Source: Brassica napus
Lineage: Eukaryota; Streptophyta; Magnoliopsida; Brassicales; Brassicaceae
Direction of reading: 5' to 3'
DNA: 64,000 nucleotides
Assembly: GCF_020379485.1 (NCBI RefSeq)
Contig: NC_063439.1
Location: 11,944,466 to 12,008,465, forward strand
Made by a program: the position numbers and the translations under genes. This document shows positions 35,777 to 47,851 of this stretch, in pieces (within the stretch, counting starts at the first letter, position 1; each line of letters starts with the position of its first letter). Under the pieces are notes generated by a model. That model made no database searches. It saw only the letters and a list, made by a program, of their open reading frames with translations, and was not told where the DNA came from.

Positions 35777-37654
35777 ATGGTTAAGAAGACAAAGGGAAAG
35801 TTGGAAGCTGAGAGGCAAGAAGCTGAAAGAAAAGAGTCTGCACTAAAAGGGAAAGCTTTAACCTCCGAGCCAACTGGCTTAGGGACGCAGAGGATTGTTC
35901 GTCAGCAGACCTTGGCTGCAAGGAAATCGCAAGAACAAGAGAAGAGGGCAGGGAAAAGTGTAGCAGTCCCCACTCATGAGGAGAGTGAAACTGAGAGTGG
36001 TGATGAGCAGGCACCTACAAAGAAAGCCAAGATGTCCAAAGGGAAGGCGGTTGATGTTGATCGGGACAGGGCGAAAACTCTTTCTATGGAGGAGCTGTAT
36101 GATCACTTGATGAATGGGGTCACTTGGACTCCAACCAGGTTCGCCGACTTTGATTTGTTGAAGGAGTTGGGTCTTGAGTCTGATATTGAGGCGATGGTAG
36201 GACATTTGAAAATGCCAAAACTCCTCACCATGGCTTACCCTCTCTACAAGGATGTCACTTGTCAGTTATTATCTTCCCTTGTGGTCACTTACCACGACAT
36301 TGCGCATGTGAGGCAAGGATGGGGCAAAATCAGGTTCAAGGTCAATGGAAGAGAATACAACATGAACTTCAAGGACATTGGGAGAGTCATGGGGTTCCAA
36401 GACCTAGAAGACCACTCCCTTCCCAAGTGTGAGAACCTCCCCACCGAGCTTTGGAAGTTGATCACTGGAAACAAACACTCTAACGGTGACAAGAACTCAC
36501 ATATCCGACACCCGTCAGTACGCTACCTCCACATGATGCGCGTCCATGCATTCTACCCACAGAAGCAAGCTGGTAGTGTCACTGAGGAAGTCATGCGACT
36601 GCTCTGCCCGGCTATCCGCCCCTACGCTCCCCCTGGAGTGTTGCCCCTTCCCAACACCGACATCTATGCTACTTTTAGGATGGTCAGTTTCTTCGTGAGT
36701 CGTCTCCAGCACTACAGAGACTGGGCGTGGTACACCTCTGATTCGCGCCCAAAGGTTGGGATAGGCGGGATGATCACACCACTGCTCCAGTTTCTGAATG
36801 TTCCCTTGGGAAAGGACGCAGCAGGACCTAAGTTCATTGATGGCACCTACTTGAGGATTGCCACCTATTTCAGTGGGATGTATGGGAAGGACTACGTCTA
36901 CCACAATTACTTGCAGGACAAGCCGGTCGAAGTGGTTCTTCCAAACCGGAACCTGACGAGCTTAGAGAGACCTGGAGCTATCAGCTTCAACATATCCCAG
37001 CAGGAGTTTCTTGGAGAACACGGGTCTCTCGATCCCATTGCTCCACCAAGGAAAAGGAGTGTTCCTACGCGACCTGACTCATCTGTTGCAGACACATCTG
37101 GGTCTATCTATGGACCTCCGCGCTACTACTTCAAGCCACATGACAGAGTTCTTCCGCCTGGGGCTCTTCGTGATGCTCATGACCACATTGGTCGCCTTCA
37201 GAGATGGAATAAGGCACAGGACAGGACGATAGAAAAGTTGAAGGATAAGTGCAAGGCGCTTAGCAAGACTGTGAAGAGGCAGGCAAAGACTTCAGCCAAG
37301 TTCATGAAGAAGGTCGCTGATGTCTTAACCAGGGAAGGAATAACTGGATGTAGCTCAGCAGACTTCGCTTTCGCGAACACATCAAACCCCCAGCCTCCAC
37401 CTCCGCCTGATGCTCTTGGTTTTCCCCTCACTGCTACGCAGCATCAGCGTAAGTGGAGGAACCCACCCACTCAACCCTCCACCTCCGGAAACAAGTCCCC
37501 ATCCCTCGCTTCTTCTGATAGTGAGGTCGAGATTGACGAAGTTGAGAGCCAACCATGGTATGGAGGCTACGGCTCAGCATCAGGCGGTTACTGCACCACC
37601 TTCCCACCTGACGACGACGATGATGGGGCATCTGCCCCCACTCACTATCCGTAG
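35777..37654 (+). CDS. Athila ORF1-family protein, intact frame
   Basis: The open frame encodes 625 residues. The N terminus is basic and charged (KKTKGKLEAERQEAERK), residues 100-400 carry the family region with RHPSVRYLHMMRVHAFYP, FFVSRLQHYRDWAW and IGGMITPLLQFLNVPLG. A coiled-coil-like basic stretch follows (about 475-530), then a Pro/Ser-rich tail. This matches the Arabidopsis retrotransposon ORF1 family (Athila). A CAG lies just before the start region, so a spliced leader is possible. Function is not established; in Athila-like elements such ORFs can occupy the envelope position. The second copy on the other arm is broken. Confidence 0.75.
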   Translation: MVKKTKGKLEAERQEAERKESALKGKALTSEPTGLGTQRIVRQQTLAARKSQEQEKRAGKSVAVPTHEESETESGDEQAPTKKAKMSKGKAVDVDRDRAKTLSMEELYDHLMNGVTWTPTRFADFDLLKELGLESDIEAMVGHLKMPKLLTMAYPLYKDVTCQLLSSLVVTYHDIAHVRQGWGKIRFKVNGREYNMNFKDIGRVMGFQDLEDHSLPKCENLPTELWKLITGNKHSNGDKNSHIRHPSVRYLHMMRVHAFYPQKQAGSVTEEVMRLLCPAIRPYAPPGVLPLPNTDIYATFRMVSFFVSRLQHYRDWAWYTSDSRPKVGIGGMITPLLQFLNVPLGKDAAGPKFIDGTYLRIATYFSGMYGKDYVYHNYLQDKPVEVVLPNRNLTSLERPGAISFNISQQEFLGEHGSLDPIAPPRKRSVPTRPDSSVADTSGSIYGPPRYYFKPHDRVLPPGALRDAHDHIGRLQRWNKAQDRTIEKLKDKCKALSKTVKRQAKTSAKFMKKVADVLTREGITGCSSADFAFANTSNPQPPPPPDALGFPLTATQHQRKWRNPPTQPSTSGNKSPSLASSDSEVEIDEVESQPWYGGYGSASGGYCTTFPPDDDDDGASAPTHYP

Positions 37655-38811
37655 GAGGTACCTCTTTCTTTCCCTTGTATATACCATTTCATTTTTGCAT
37701 ATTAGTCTTCTTTTCGGTATCTCTCTCTTTCCTTCACAACACAGAGACTGTGTAACTCAAGTTTGGGGGAGGTACCAAGCATTTGATCATGTTTGCTTTG
37801 ATGTTGTTTCATTGAGTCATGCATTTCATTGAGTCATATATAAAAAAAAAACATTTAGTTTGCATCATTTGCATTTCTAGGAGAGTCTAGAGCATAAAGG
37901 TTGCATTCACTTGCATTGGGAACAATAATTTTAAATGTCTTGTAAAGAACACTACGTTGCACCTGAGTAGCTATGCACCTTTCAAAAAGAAAAGACTTGT
38001 ATGTTTCGAGCCTTGAAAACTCTTCCTGAAACTTGTTGATTGCTGAAATTTAGTCTTTGAAGCTAACTACAACTTTATTTGAACTGTACGAACTTAATGC
38101 TTCTTGCTCATGGTCCCTTGTGTACTGAGTCATGGCTATACACACTTGAGTTGTCACATCCTTTATGCCAATCTTTTTTTGACAAACTTTAGTGGTTGAC
38201 CACTCCCAAAATCATTCCCTCCTTTTAAGCTTTCATTGTTTGATGAGTGAGGCTTTTTTCGAAAAGTCTTACATGTGCATAATGTTGAGAGTATCGGGAA
38301 CGACAATGCTTGATATTCATTCTTGCTAGATTGGGTACTTTATTGTCTAGCTATAGATGGGGGGTGAGTGTTGTGCTTATGATTTGGGAACAATGAAAAA
38401 GGAAAAGAAATGGCTCTTTGTGTTTAAGAGAATTGTCTTATTGGGATAAGTAGAGAAGCCTCTAGCTCAAGTTATGAAAAGTTTTGGCCCCCAGCCTAAA
38501 AAGAAGAATGAAAAAGAAAAAAAAAAGAAAAAGAAAAAACAGAAAAGAAAATGAAAAGAAAGTAAAGGGGGCTAGCAAAGTTGTTAGGAGCTAAGAAATG
38601 TTTTGAAATTGTGAAATATCCCTTGTAGATTTCAAAGAGAAAGAGCTGATGTTCTTAGGATCTTTTGGTGAGAGATGTGAGTTGGGTTTGACATTGGGGA
38701 ATGATTGTGTAATTGTATATTTGGGAAAATGGTAGAACAATGGAGATTGAGCATTGTATGCATGAGTTGATCTCTTTCTTAGATATATTATGTTCAATGT
38801 CAAGGCTACTT
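37655..38811 (+). other. Non-coding 3' part of the Athila left arm
   Basis: It includes GTTTGGGGGAGG at 37761-37772, a candidate purine-rich priming or boundary sequence, and an A/G-rich tract at 38505-38570. It matches 38873-40052 in reverse complement. No gene is seen. Confidence 0.6.
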
Positions 38812-38872
38812 GTTTCGAGAATAAACCACCTTAAAGATCATATATTTTGAACATCTTGACTCACTTGAATAA
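38812..38872. other. 61-base palindrome spacer
   Basis: This is the only sequence between the two 3.6 kb inverted arms. It is AT-rich, with no feature seen. Confidence 0.8.
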
Positions 38873-41800
38873 AAGTAGCCTTGACATTAAACATAATATA
38901 TCTAAGAAAGAGATCAACTCATGCATACAATGCTCAATCTCCATTGTTCTACCCTTTTCCCAAACATACAATTACACAATCATTTCCCAATGTCAAACCC
39001 AACTCACATCTCTCACCAAAAGATCCTAAGAACATCAGCTCTTTCTCTTTGAAATCTACAAGGGATATTTCACAATTTCAAAACATTTCTTAGCTCCTAA
39101 CAACTTTGCTAGCCCCCTTTACTTTCTTTTCATTTTCTTTTCTGTTTTTTCTTTTTCTTTTTTTTTTCTTTTTCATTCTTCTTTTTAGGCTGGGGGCCAA
39201 AACTTTTCATAACTTGAGCTAGAGGCTTCTCTACTTATCCCAATAAGACAATTCTCTTAAACACAAAGAGCCATTTCTTTTCCTTTTTCATTGTTCCCAA
39301 ATCATAAGCACAACACTCACCCCCCCCCCCCCTCCACGTATAGCTAGACAATAAAGTGTCCAATCTAGCAAGAATGAAGATCAAGCATTGTCGTTCCTGA
39401 TACTCTCAACATTATGCACATGTAAGACTTTCCGAAAAAGGCCTCACTCATCAAACAATGAAAGCTTAAAAGGAGGGAAGGGTTTTGGGAGTAGTCTACC
39501 ACTAGAGTTTGTCAAAAAAAATCGGCATAAAAGATGTGACAATTCAAGTGTGTATAGCCATGACTCAGTACACAAGGGACCATGAGCAAGAAGAATTAAG
39601 TTTGTTCAATTCAAATAAGGTTGTAGTTGGCTTCAAAGACTAAGTTTCAGCAATCAACAAGTTTCAGGAAGAGTTTTCAAGGCTCGAAACATACAAGTCT
39701 TTTCTTTTTGAGAGGTGTATAGCTACTCAGGTGCAACGTAGTGTTCTTTACAAGGCATTTAAAATCATGGCTACCAATGCAAGTGAATGCAACCTATATG
39801 CTCTAGACTCTCCTAGAAATGCAAATGATGCAAACTAAATGGCTTTTTTTTAAATATATGACTCAATGAAATGCATGACTCAATGAAACAACATCGAAGC
39901 AAACATGATCAAATGCTTGGTACCTCCCCCAAACTTGAGTTACACAGTCTCTGTGTTGTCAAGGAAAGAGAGAGATACTGAAAAGAAGACTAATATGCAA
40001 AAATGAAATGGTATATACAAGGGAAAGAAAGAGGTACCTCCTACGGATAGTGAGTGGGGGCAGATGCCCCATCTTCGTCGTCGTCAGGTGGGAAGGTGGT
40101 GTAGTAACCGCCTGATGCTGAGCCGTAGCCTCCATACCATGGTTGGCTCTCAACTTCCGGAGGTGGAGGGTTGAGTGGGTGGGTTCCTCCACTTACGCTG
40201 AAGCTGCGTAGCAGTGAGGGGGAAACCAAGAGCATCAAGCGGAGGTGAAGGCTGGGGGTTTGATGTGTTCGCGAAAGCGAAGTCTGCTAAGCTACATCCA
40301 GCTATTCCTCCCCTGGTTAAGACATCAGCAACCTTCTTCATGAACTTGGCTGAAGTCTTTGCCTGCCTCTTCACAGTCTTGCTAAGCGCCTTGCACTTAT
40401 CCTTCAACTTTTCTATCGTCCTGTCCTGTGCCTTGTTCCATCTCTGAAGGCGACCAATGTGGTCATGAGCATCACGAAGAGCCCCAGGCGGAAGAACTCT
40501 GTCATGTGGCTTGAAGTAGTAGCGCGGAGGTCCATAGATAGGCTCAGATGTGTCTGCAACAGGTGAGTCAGGTCGCGTAGGAACACTCCTTTTCCATGGT
40601 GGAGAAATGGGATCGAGAGACCCGTTTTCTCCAAGAAACTCCTCCTAGGATATGTTGAAGCTGATAGCTCCAGGTCTCTCTAAGCTCGCCAGGTTCTGGT
40701 TTGGAAGAACCACTTCGACCGGCTTGCCCTGCAAGTAATAGTGGTAGACGTAGTCCTTCCCATACATCCCACTGAAATAGGTGGCAATCCTCAAATAGGT
40801 GCCATCAATGAACTTAGGTCCTGCTGCGTCATTTCCCAAGGGAACATTCAGAAACTGGAGTAGTGGTGTGATCATCCCGCCTATCCCAACCTTTGGGCGC
40901 GAATCAGAGGTGTATCATGCCCAGTCTCTGTAGTGCTGGAGACGACTCACGAAGAAACTGACCATCCTAAAAGTAGCATAGATGTTGGTGTTGGGAAGGG
41001 GCAACACTCCAGGGAGAGCGTAGGGGCGGATAGCCGGGCAGAGCAGTCGCATGACTTCCTCAGTGACACTACCAGCTTGCTTCTGTGGGTAGAATGCATG
41101 GACGCGCATCATGTGGAGGTAGCGTACTGACGGGTGTCGGATATGTGAGTTCTTGTCAGCCCCGTTAGAGTGTTTGTTTCTAGTGTTCAACTTCCAAAGC
41201 TCGGTGGGGAGGTTCTCACACTTGGGAAGGGAGTGGTCTTCTAGGTCTTGGAACCCCATGACTCTCCCAATGTCCTTGAAGTTCATGTTGTATTCTCTTC
41301 CATTGACCTTGAACCTGATTTTGTCTCATCCTTGCCTCACATGTGCAGTCTCGTGGTTAGTGACCACAAGGGAAGATAAGAACTGACAAGTGACATCCTT
41401 GTAGAGAGGGTAAGCCATGGTGAGGAGTTTTGGCATCTTCAAATGTCCTAGCATCGCCTCAATATCAGACTCAAGACCCAACTCCTTCAGCAAATCAAGG
41501 TCGGCGAACCTGGTTGGAGTCCAAGTGACCCCATTCATCAAGTTATCATACAGCTCCTCTACAGAAGGAGTTTTCGCCCAGTCCCGATCAACAGCAACCG
41601 CCTTCCCTTTGGACATCTTGGCTTTCTTTGTAGGTGCCTGCTCATCACCACTCTCAGTTTCACTCTCCTCATGAGTGGGGACTGCTACACTTTTCCCTGC
41701 CCTCTTCTCTTGTTCTTGCGATTTCCTTGCAGCCAAGGTCTGCTGACAAACAATCCTCTGCGTCCCTAAGCCAGTTGGCTCGGAGGTTAAAGCTTTCCCT

Positions 41801-42455
41801 TTTAGTGCAGACTCTTTTCTTTCAGCTTCTTGCCTCTCAGCTTCCAACTTTCCCTTTGTCTTCTTAACCATTGTCACCAGAAAAATTCAAAACTTTAAAA
41901 GTGATAAGTAGATAGAAGTAAAGAAGAGCAAGACTTTGCAAATGAAAGTTGCAAAAGTGAACTTAACAAATGAACTAGCAATTTAAGCTCAAGTTCAACT
42001 CAATGCAAAAAATTCACACATTTAGCACTAAAAGACCAAGTGAAGAGCAAGAATTACACTTCTCAATCTTGTAACACCTTAACACATCTAGTTCACCCAC
42101 AAACACACCCAATTAAGGTCAAATTCGAAAAGCCCCAAATCCATGAACCCTAATTTTGCCAAAGTGCAAATTGAACTCAATTTCACCACTAATTCAACAA
42201 CCCAACTTGATAGATAAGCTTTCTCTAGTCTATTTCACCACAATCTAGCAAGAAAATGACCAAATTTCGATTTTCAAATTCTAGGGTTCATGGACCTACG
42301 AATTTGAATTTAAAAACACAATACCTTGCTTTAGATGAAAGGAAATGGTGAATGGGTGGTGAGGAATAGACTACAGGGGCGAAAGTTTAGATTTAGAAAC
42401 AATAACTTGTTGATTTGGGTGAGAATTGAAAAAGTTTTGGGATTTTTGGTGGGGG
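38873..42455 (-). repeat. Right arm of the Athila palindrome
   Basis: It is the reverse complement of 35193-38811, with small differences throughout. It joins the decayed reverse transcriptase at 42455, at a short shared CCACCAAAAA, which suggests a deletion joint between polymerase and ORF1 region. Confidence 0.85.
40055..41871 (-). pseudogene. Athila ORF1-family pseudogene on the right arm
   Basis: It is the counterpart of 35777-37654 in reverse orientation. Two Trp codons became TGA (about 41325 and 40909) and a Gln codon became TAG (about 40647). A 50-base deletion near 40155 shifts the tail. All three nonsense changes are G-to-A or C-to-T transitions, as in methylated silent transposons. 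Confidence 0.85.
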
Positions 42456-44520
42456 CAAACCAACCGTAACATCGATTTGGGATTTATCCCTCTCAATCCC
42501 TTTCTCTGAAATCTTGTGTCCCAGCACAATCCCTTCCTTAACCATGAAGTGACACTTCACCCAATTCAGCACAAGGTTGGTGTCTTCACATCTTTGTAGG
42601 ACCCTTCACAAGTTTGACAAACAAGCAGAAAACGAATATCCGTAGACAGAGAAATCATCAATAAACACCTTCATAACATCTTCAATCAGATCAGAGAAGA
42701 TTGACATCATGCACCTCTGAAAAGTGGCTGGAGCATTACATAGACCAAATGGCATCCTTCGATATGCAAAGGTACCATAGGGACATGTGAATGTCGTTTT
42801 CTCTTGATCATTGGGATGTATGGGGATTTGGAAAAATCCTGAGTAACCATCAAGAAAGCAATATAATGGGTGATTTGCAAGTCTCTCAAGCATCTGATCA
42901 ATAAATGGTAATGAGAAATGATCATTTCTAGATGCAGAGTTTAGTTTTCGGTAATCAATGCACATTCTATGACCTGTGATGGTTCTTGTTGGTATCAATT
43001 CATCCTTGTCATTTTTAATCACAGTGATACCACCTTTCTTTGGTACAACATGCACAGGAGATACCCATTTAGAATCTGAGATAGGGTAAATAACACCAGC
43101 ATCTAAGAGTTTAAGAATCTCTTTCTTTACAACATCCTTCAGGTTAGAATTCAACCTTCTTTGATGCTCGATAGAAGTCATTGATTCATCCTCAAGATGT
43201 ATCCTATGAATGCACAAAGAGGGTGATATTCATTTGATGTCATCCAGTGAGTAACCTATTGCTTTTCTAAATCTTTTAAGTGTTTTCAAAAGTTCAGATA
43301 GCTCAGTTTCAGTAAGTTCACTACTCACAATGAAAGGATAAGTTTCATTAGGACCAAGGAATGCATACCTTACACCATGGGGGAGAGGTTTAAGCTCCAC
43401 TTTAGGTGCCTTAAGCTCACTTCAGTCATCTTGCTGGGTGTCCTCTTATTGAGTGACTGAGACTTCTTGGTGAACCATCTATGGAAGCTCCTCGTACTGA
43501 TCCTTACTGACAAACCCCTGGTGTGAATCCAGCATCATCCCATAAGCAGTACTCTCCAGGTTCTCAATCACCTCAACCTCTCTCTCTATAGTCAAAGCAT
43601 GCTGTAGAGGGTCCTCTAGTGACAACTTTTCAAGGAGTTCATCAGCAAGGGCGTCCATCTCTTCAATGTAGAACCCTTGAACTGTTGGCCTCCTCATTAC
43701 CTCCTTGATGTCAAAGTGGAGAATGTGCCATTTACCCAAGTGGAGATCAATCTTGCCTTCTTTCACATTAACAATAGCTCATGCTGTGTCTAAGAAAGAC
43801 CTTCCAAGGATTAAAGGATCTTGAGCTTCCTTACCCATCTCAAGCACCACAAAGTCTGTAGGGATCTCATAGTTTCCAACCATCACGGGGAGGTCCTCCA
43901 AGATACCCACAGGGTACTTCACTGAACGATCAGCCAATACCAGAGAAAGTCTACACTTCTTGTACTGAGTGAAACCAAGCTTCTTGGCAACAGATAGAGG
44001 CATCAAGCTGACACTAGCTCCCAAATCGCAGAGACATCTATCAAATACCATAGGTCCAAGAGCACAAGGTAATGTGAAGCATCCTGGATCTTCTAGCTTC
44101 TTTGGGACAACAAGCCTCTGGATGATGGCACTACACTCATGAGTGATAATCACCATGCCCTCCATCTCTTTCTTCTTTGCAGCTACAATATCTTTCAGGA
44201 ACTTGTTGTATTGAGGAATCAGCATGAAAGCATCAATAATGGGCATTGTGACCTGGATTTCACTCATTTGCTTTTCAAATAGAACTTTGTACTTCTCTAG
44301 CAGCTGCCTCTTGAATCGACCTGGGAATGGAAGTTTAGATTCATAGGGAGGAGGAACAAAAGAACTTTCACTTGCTGGAGTAACAACTTCACCAACCTTA
44401 ACTGTTTTCTTCTCTTCTCCAGCCTTTCCTTTTCCTTTGGCTTCCACTATCTTCTCCAAAATCTCGTTATTGATCTTCTCATCAACAATCACCACTTCAT
44501 CATCTATGTTGATGGCAACC
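42456..44520 (-). pseudogene. Athila gag-pol remnant: protease and reverse transcriptase
   Basis: Reading on the minus strand, an aspartic-protease region (44495-43779) carries CDLGASVSLMPLSVAKKLG. A linker (43766-43479) and a reverse-transcriptase core (43217-42606) with WVSPVHVVPKKGG, LDGYSGFFQI and the catalytic FIDD follow. All lie in one frame, broken by in-frame stops (TGA at about 43775, 43230 and 42606, and more near 43430-43450). RNase H and integrase are absent: the frame runs out at 42455 into the ORF1 leader. The upstream gag part is missing at 44520. It cannot make a working polyprotein. Confidence 0.85.
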
Positions 44521-45739
44521 CCCTTATTTTACGTTTCTTTTAGAAAATTTGGAATCTAGTTATTACAACAAACACAACAAAATGAATCTTGTAAATCAAC
44601 TATCTGAACACTTTAACTTTCATTTGCTTTGTATCAGCTCATATAGTAGGCTTATGGATGTTTTTTGTGCTTTTGCATCTCAATTCATTATATATAATAA
44701 ATTGGTTATACTCTAACTTTGTTAATTTTTGGATAAAAGTGTTAGATGATAATTGAAAACAAACATGTTATTTGTAAATAATTTAACTGATAAGAGTATT
44801 CTATAATATATTTGTTTATACTCTCTTGTTTTTCTACAATTCTTTTACCGTTTCTTTTTAGATTGAATGTTTCAATTTAATACACTAGTGTATATTATTT
44901 ACAAAAGGACATTTGTATAAACTTTTTTATAACTGCCTAACATATTCTGAAATGACATTTACAACATAAAAACTACATAATATATTTTAAATCTGCGGGT
45001 TCGTCGCAAAATCGCTTAGCTAAGCGGGGCCGGCTTAAACATATATATACAAACTGGTACCTGCACAGCTCATAGAAAAATCGAACCCGCTGCGAATTGG
45101 GCTATTTGGACGTGGATCGGTCCATATGACATCTCTAATCCAACGATATGATTCATGTGTTCATAATAAAAAAGATAAAAAAAACAACCTACTATGTACT
45201 TTAGTTTCTATAGAGGCCCAAATCAAACTTGGTTTGGGCTAGTTTTGTTAAGAACAAAACAATTAGTGAACCAATCATCTGTTCAATCATCCATTAGAGA
45301 GTCATGTTGTAATTAATCAACGACAATATCATTTTTAAAGATTTTATTGAGCAATCATTCTTTTTAAGATTATGATTGGATTCGTTGTTTTGACCGGTGG
45401 TTGCGCTGACCCATATTTGTTGTATTTCCGCCATATGTTATTACCATTATGTGTTTATTAATGAACATTTATTAGTATAATCTCATAAGTTTAAATTATT
45501 TTATTATTTATTTTTGTTACCAAGACTTATTCTATTTTTTTTGAAAATAAATAATCTTACTCAGAAAATATAAATATAATCAGCTGTAAGTAATCATTTG
45601 AGATAATATTTTACCTCAGAAAAAATTGACTTAAAAATTAGCTGTATTTTTACTTTTTTTTTTTTGATCAAATCTGTATTTTTACTTAACCATCATTTAT
45701 GAAATGTAAGCAAATGAAATACGTTTCTATATATAAAAA
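44521..45739. other. Intergenic, AT-rich
   Basis: No gene is seen. A short perfect palindrome CGCTTAGCTAAGCG lies at about 45013-45026. The ADF leader begins near 45740. Confidence 0.5.
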
Positions 45740-45898
45740 ATGGAAGAATATATTCTGGATAGCTTACAAATAACGCGGAGACGAAACAGTGAAGAAACAA
45801 AAAAAACACAAGTCATATCGTGTTTCGCCGACCGGAGAAAAATATCTTTCTTCCGCTTCTTTATTTTCAACAAGAGTTATCGTTGGAATCGGTTAGCC

Positions 45899-47007
45899 AT
45901 GGTGAGCTCTCGAAGTTCCTCTTTTTACTGTTTTAAAGTTGTTCGTTATGATATCGATTTTGCTTGTGGAATTGAGTCTGAATCCGTTTTGGTTGGATAG
46001 TATCTCTTTTTGATAGCTCTCCTCTCTCGCTCGTTAGATCTGTAGATGAATTGTGTCCGTGTCCGATCTTGAAGATAGTTCGTCTCTTGTGTGATCGAAT
46101 TTATTGAAATCCGACCAAGAACTCGTATCCTTGTTCTGTCTGAAATCAGGAGGAAACTGTAATTGTTCACTTGAAGTTCATATATAAGTTGAATTTTTTA
46201 CGAGTTTTCAAACTCGTCTTTTCAAGTCAGAACGTCTCCTGATGAGTCTCAGTTGAAGTTCTATATATTGACGGGTTTGTGGCTGCTATAAATCTCTTTC
46301 GAAATTGCGACCGTGGAAGCTTGTTAGCTTCTCTTACATGTGATGTTAGCAATGCTAGAGATGATCGTATAACCCAAATTCGTGTCCTAAGTTATTTCTC
46401 AAAAATTGGCTGTTCTTTTTTTTTTTGAAGAGATGTGCATCTTCCTTTTTATGTGTGTGTACTATTGACATTAATATTGATAACAGGCTAACGCGGCATC
46501 AGGAATGGCTGTGCATGATGATTGCAAGCTCAAATTTTTGGAACTGAAAGCCAAAAGAACATTCCGTACCATAGTCTACAAGATTGAGGACAAGCAAGTG
46601 ATTGTGGAGAAACTCGGTGAGCCTGAACAATCGTACGATGACTTTGCAGCAAGTCTTCCGGAGAACGAATGCCGTTATGCCATTTATGACTTCGACTTTG
46701 TCACTGAGGAGAACTGCCAGAAGAGCAAGATTTTCTTCATCGCATGGTAAACAGTTTTAATTAATTAATTACTATCTGGTTTTGCTAATTAAGAACTCAT
46801 GTGTCTGGTTTGCTAATATCATATGATCATCACAAATAATGCGTGTTTGTGGTAAGGTCTCCTGACACTGCCAAAGTGAGAGATAAGATGATTTACGCAA
46901 GCTCTAAGGATAGGTTCAAGAGAGAACTGGATGGGATTCAAGTGGAGCTTCAAGCAACCGATCCAACCGAGATGGGTCTTGATGTTTTCAAGAGCCGCAC
47001 CAACTAA
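45899..47007 (+). CDS. ADF2: Actin-depolymerising factor (ADF/cofilin)
   Basis: Three exons (45899-45901, 46487-46746, 46857-47007) give 137 residues, the usual plant ADF length. Exon 1 is the ATG alone, followed by a long first intron, typical of this family. [18 protein letters not shown] has the regulatory Ser6, and the ADF fold follows to a C terminus ending VFKSRTN. ADF binds G- and F-actin and severs filaments in the cytoplasm; phosphorylation at Ser6 inhibits it. The gene position between S15a and H2B fits ADF2. Residues 28-60 look a little diverged from other ADFs, but nothing is broken. Intron 1 may carry enhancing sequence, as known for some plant ADFs. Confidence 0.95.
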
Positions 47008-47768
47008 AGCCTAAACACCCCCCCTGTGAACCGGGGGGACTTGAATAAATTTGTTTCTGGAGTGATTTTATGTGTCTGTTAACTGTTTCCTCTGACGGTT
47101 ATGAAACTTTTAACATCTTCATTCGGTTTGGGTATTGTTATTGTCTTTCGTGTCTTGATGATGTGTTTTCATCATCTATGAACTTGTGAGATTGTGCTGC
47201 CTTGCCTTGTGGTGGTTGGCAATCTTTTGTGTCAGTTTACTATCTTTTTTTTTTGACATGTGTCAGTTTACTATCTATGTACAATACTTTGAAAAAAACA
47301 GATTGGAGTTTATTGATTTGATGTATGCTATAACGTAAAAGCTTTTTGCAGCTTCCGTACCCCATGATTTTCTTACAGCTTCAATCAACCTTTTTAGATT
47401 CTTGATAAACTGCATAGATCACATCAGGTTCGATGATGGGGCTCTTTGCTGCCATGAATGCATCAACATACTACTTCATTTATGTCTTTTTACCCTCAAA
47501 ATACATGAAATCGCCTGGACGGGCTCGAAACCAAGCCACTTTCGATCATAAAGGAAATAGGCCTAACAAAGGCCATTAGGAATTGATTTTTTTTTCTTTC
47601 AAGCGGCGCTTAAACCGACGCCGAAAATGGACACGTCAGCAATTAGCATAGAGATTACATATATTATTATGTGCCGTTGATTAAATAAACAATCAACGGT
47701 AAAGATCGTTTTATTTATCGATCCTCGTCGATATCTTAACAACCAATCATATCAATGATTCGATCTAT
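47008..47768 (+). other. ADF 3' UTR and H2B upstream region
   Basis: The 3' UTR has a short C-rich/G-rich hairpin (ACCCCCCCTGTGAACCGGGGGG) right after the stop at about 47017-47038. The H2B promoter lies at the right end. Confidence 0.55.
47674..47699 (+). promoter_or_regulatory. Inverted CCGTTGATT pair in the H2B promoter
   Basis: CCGTTGATT (47674-47682) and AATCAACGG (47691-47699) face each other across 8 bases, about 70 bases before the TATA box. A similar pair is in the H4 promoter at 50052-50077. Confidence 0.6.
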
Positions 47769-47775
47769 TATAAAA
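47769..47775 (+). promoter_or_regulatory. TATA box of H2B
   Basis: TATAAAA lies 83 bases before the H2B ATG. Confidence 0.7.
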
Positions 47776-47851
47776 GCTAAACGAGAGATAGGTTTATTGC
47801 ATTCTCAGATCTGTACTTGTTCTTCTTTAACCCAGAAAGAAAGTCAAAGCA

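Larger units (their letters stand above)
35193..38811 (+). mobile_element. Athila-type retrotransposon fragment, left arm of palindrome
   Basis: This 3.6 kb segment is repeated in reverse complement at 38873-42455. It holds an upstream region, the ORF at 35777-37654 and about 1.2 kb of non-coding 3' sequence with a purine-rich stretch (38505-38570). No LTR boundary or target duplication was found. It appears to be the 3' half of an Athila (Ty3/gypsy) element. Confidence 0.75.

Noticed and set aside
38200..39200. Short open frames around the palindrome centre as genes
   Set aside because: They appear twice because of the inverted repeat, and lie in non-coding 3' Athila sequence.
45001..45030. 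CGCTTAGCTAAGCG palindrome as a Helitron end
   Set aside because: No CTAG-T terminus follows at the expected distance and no partner end was found.
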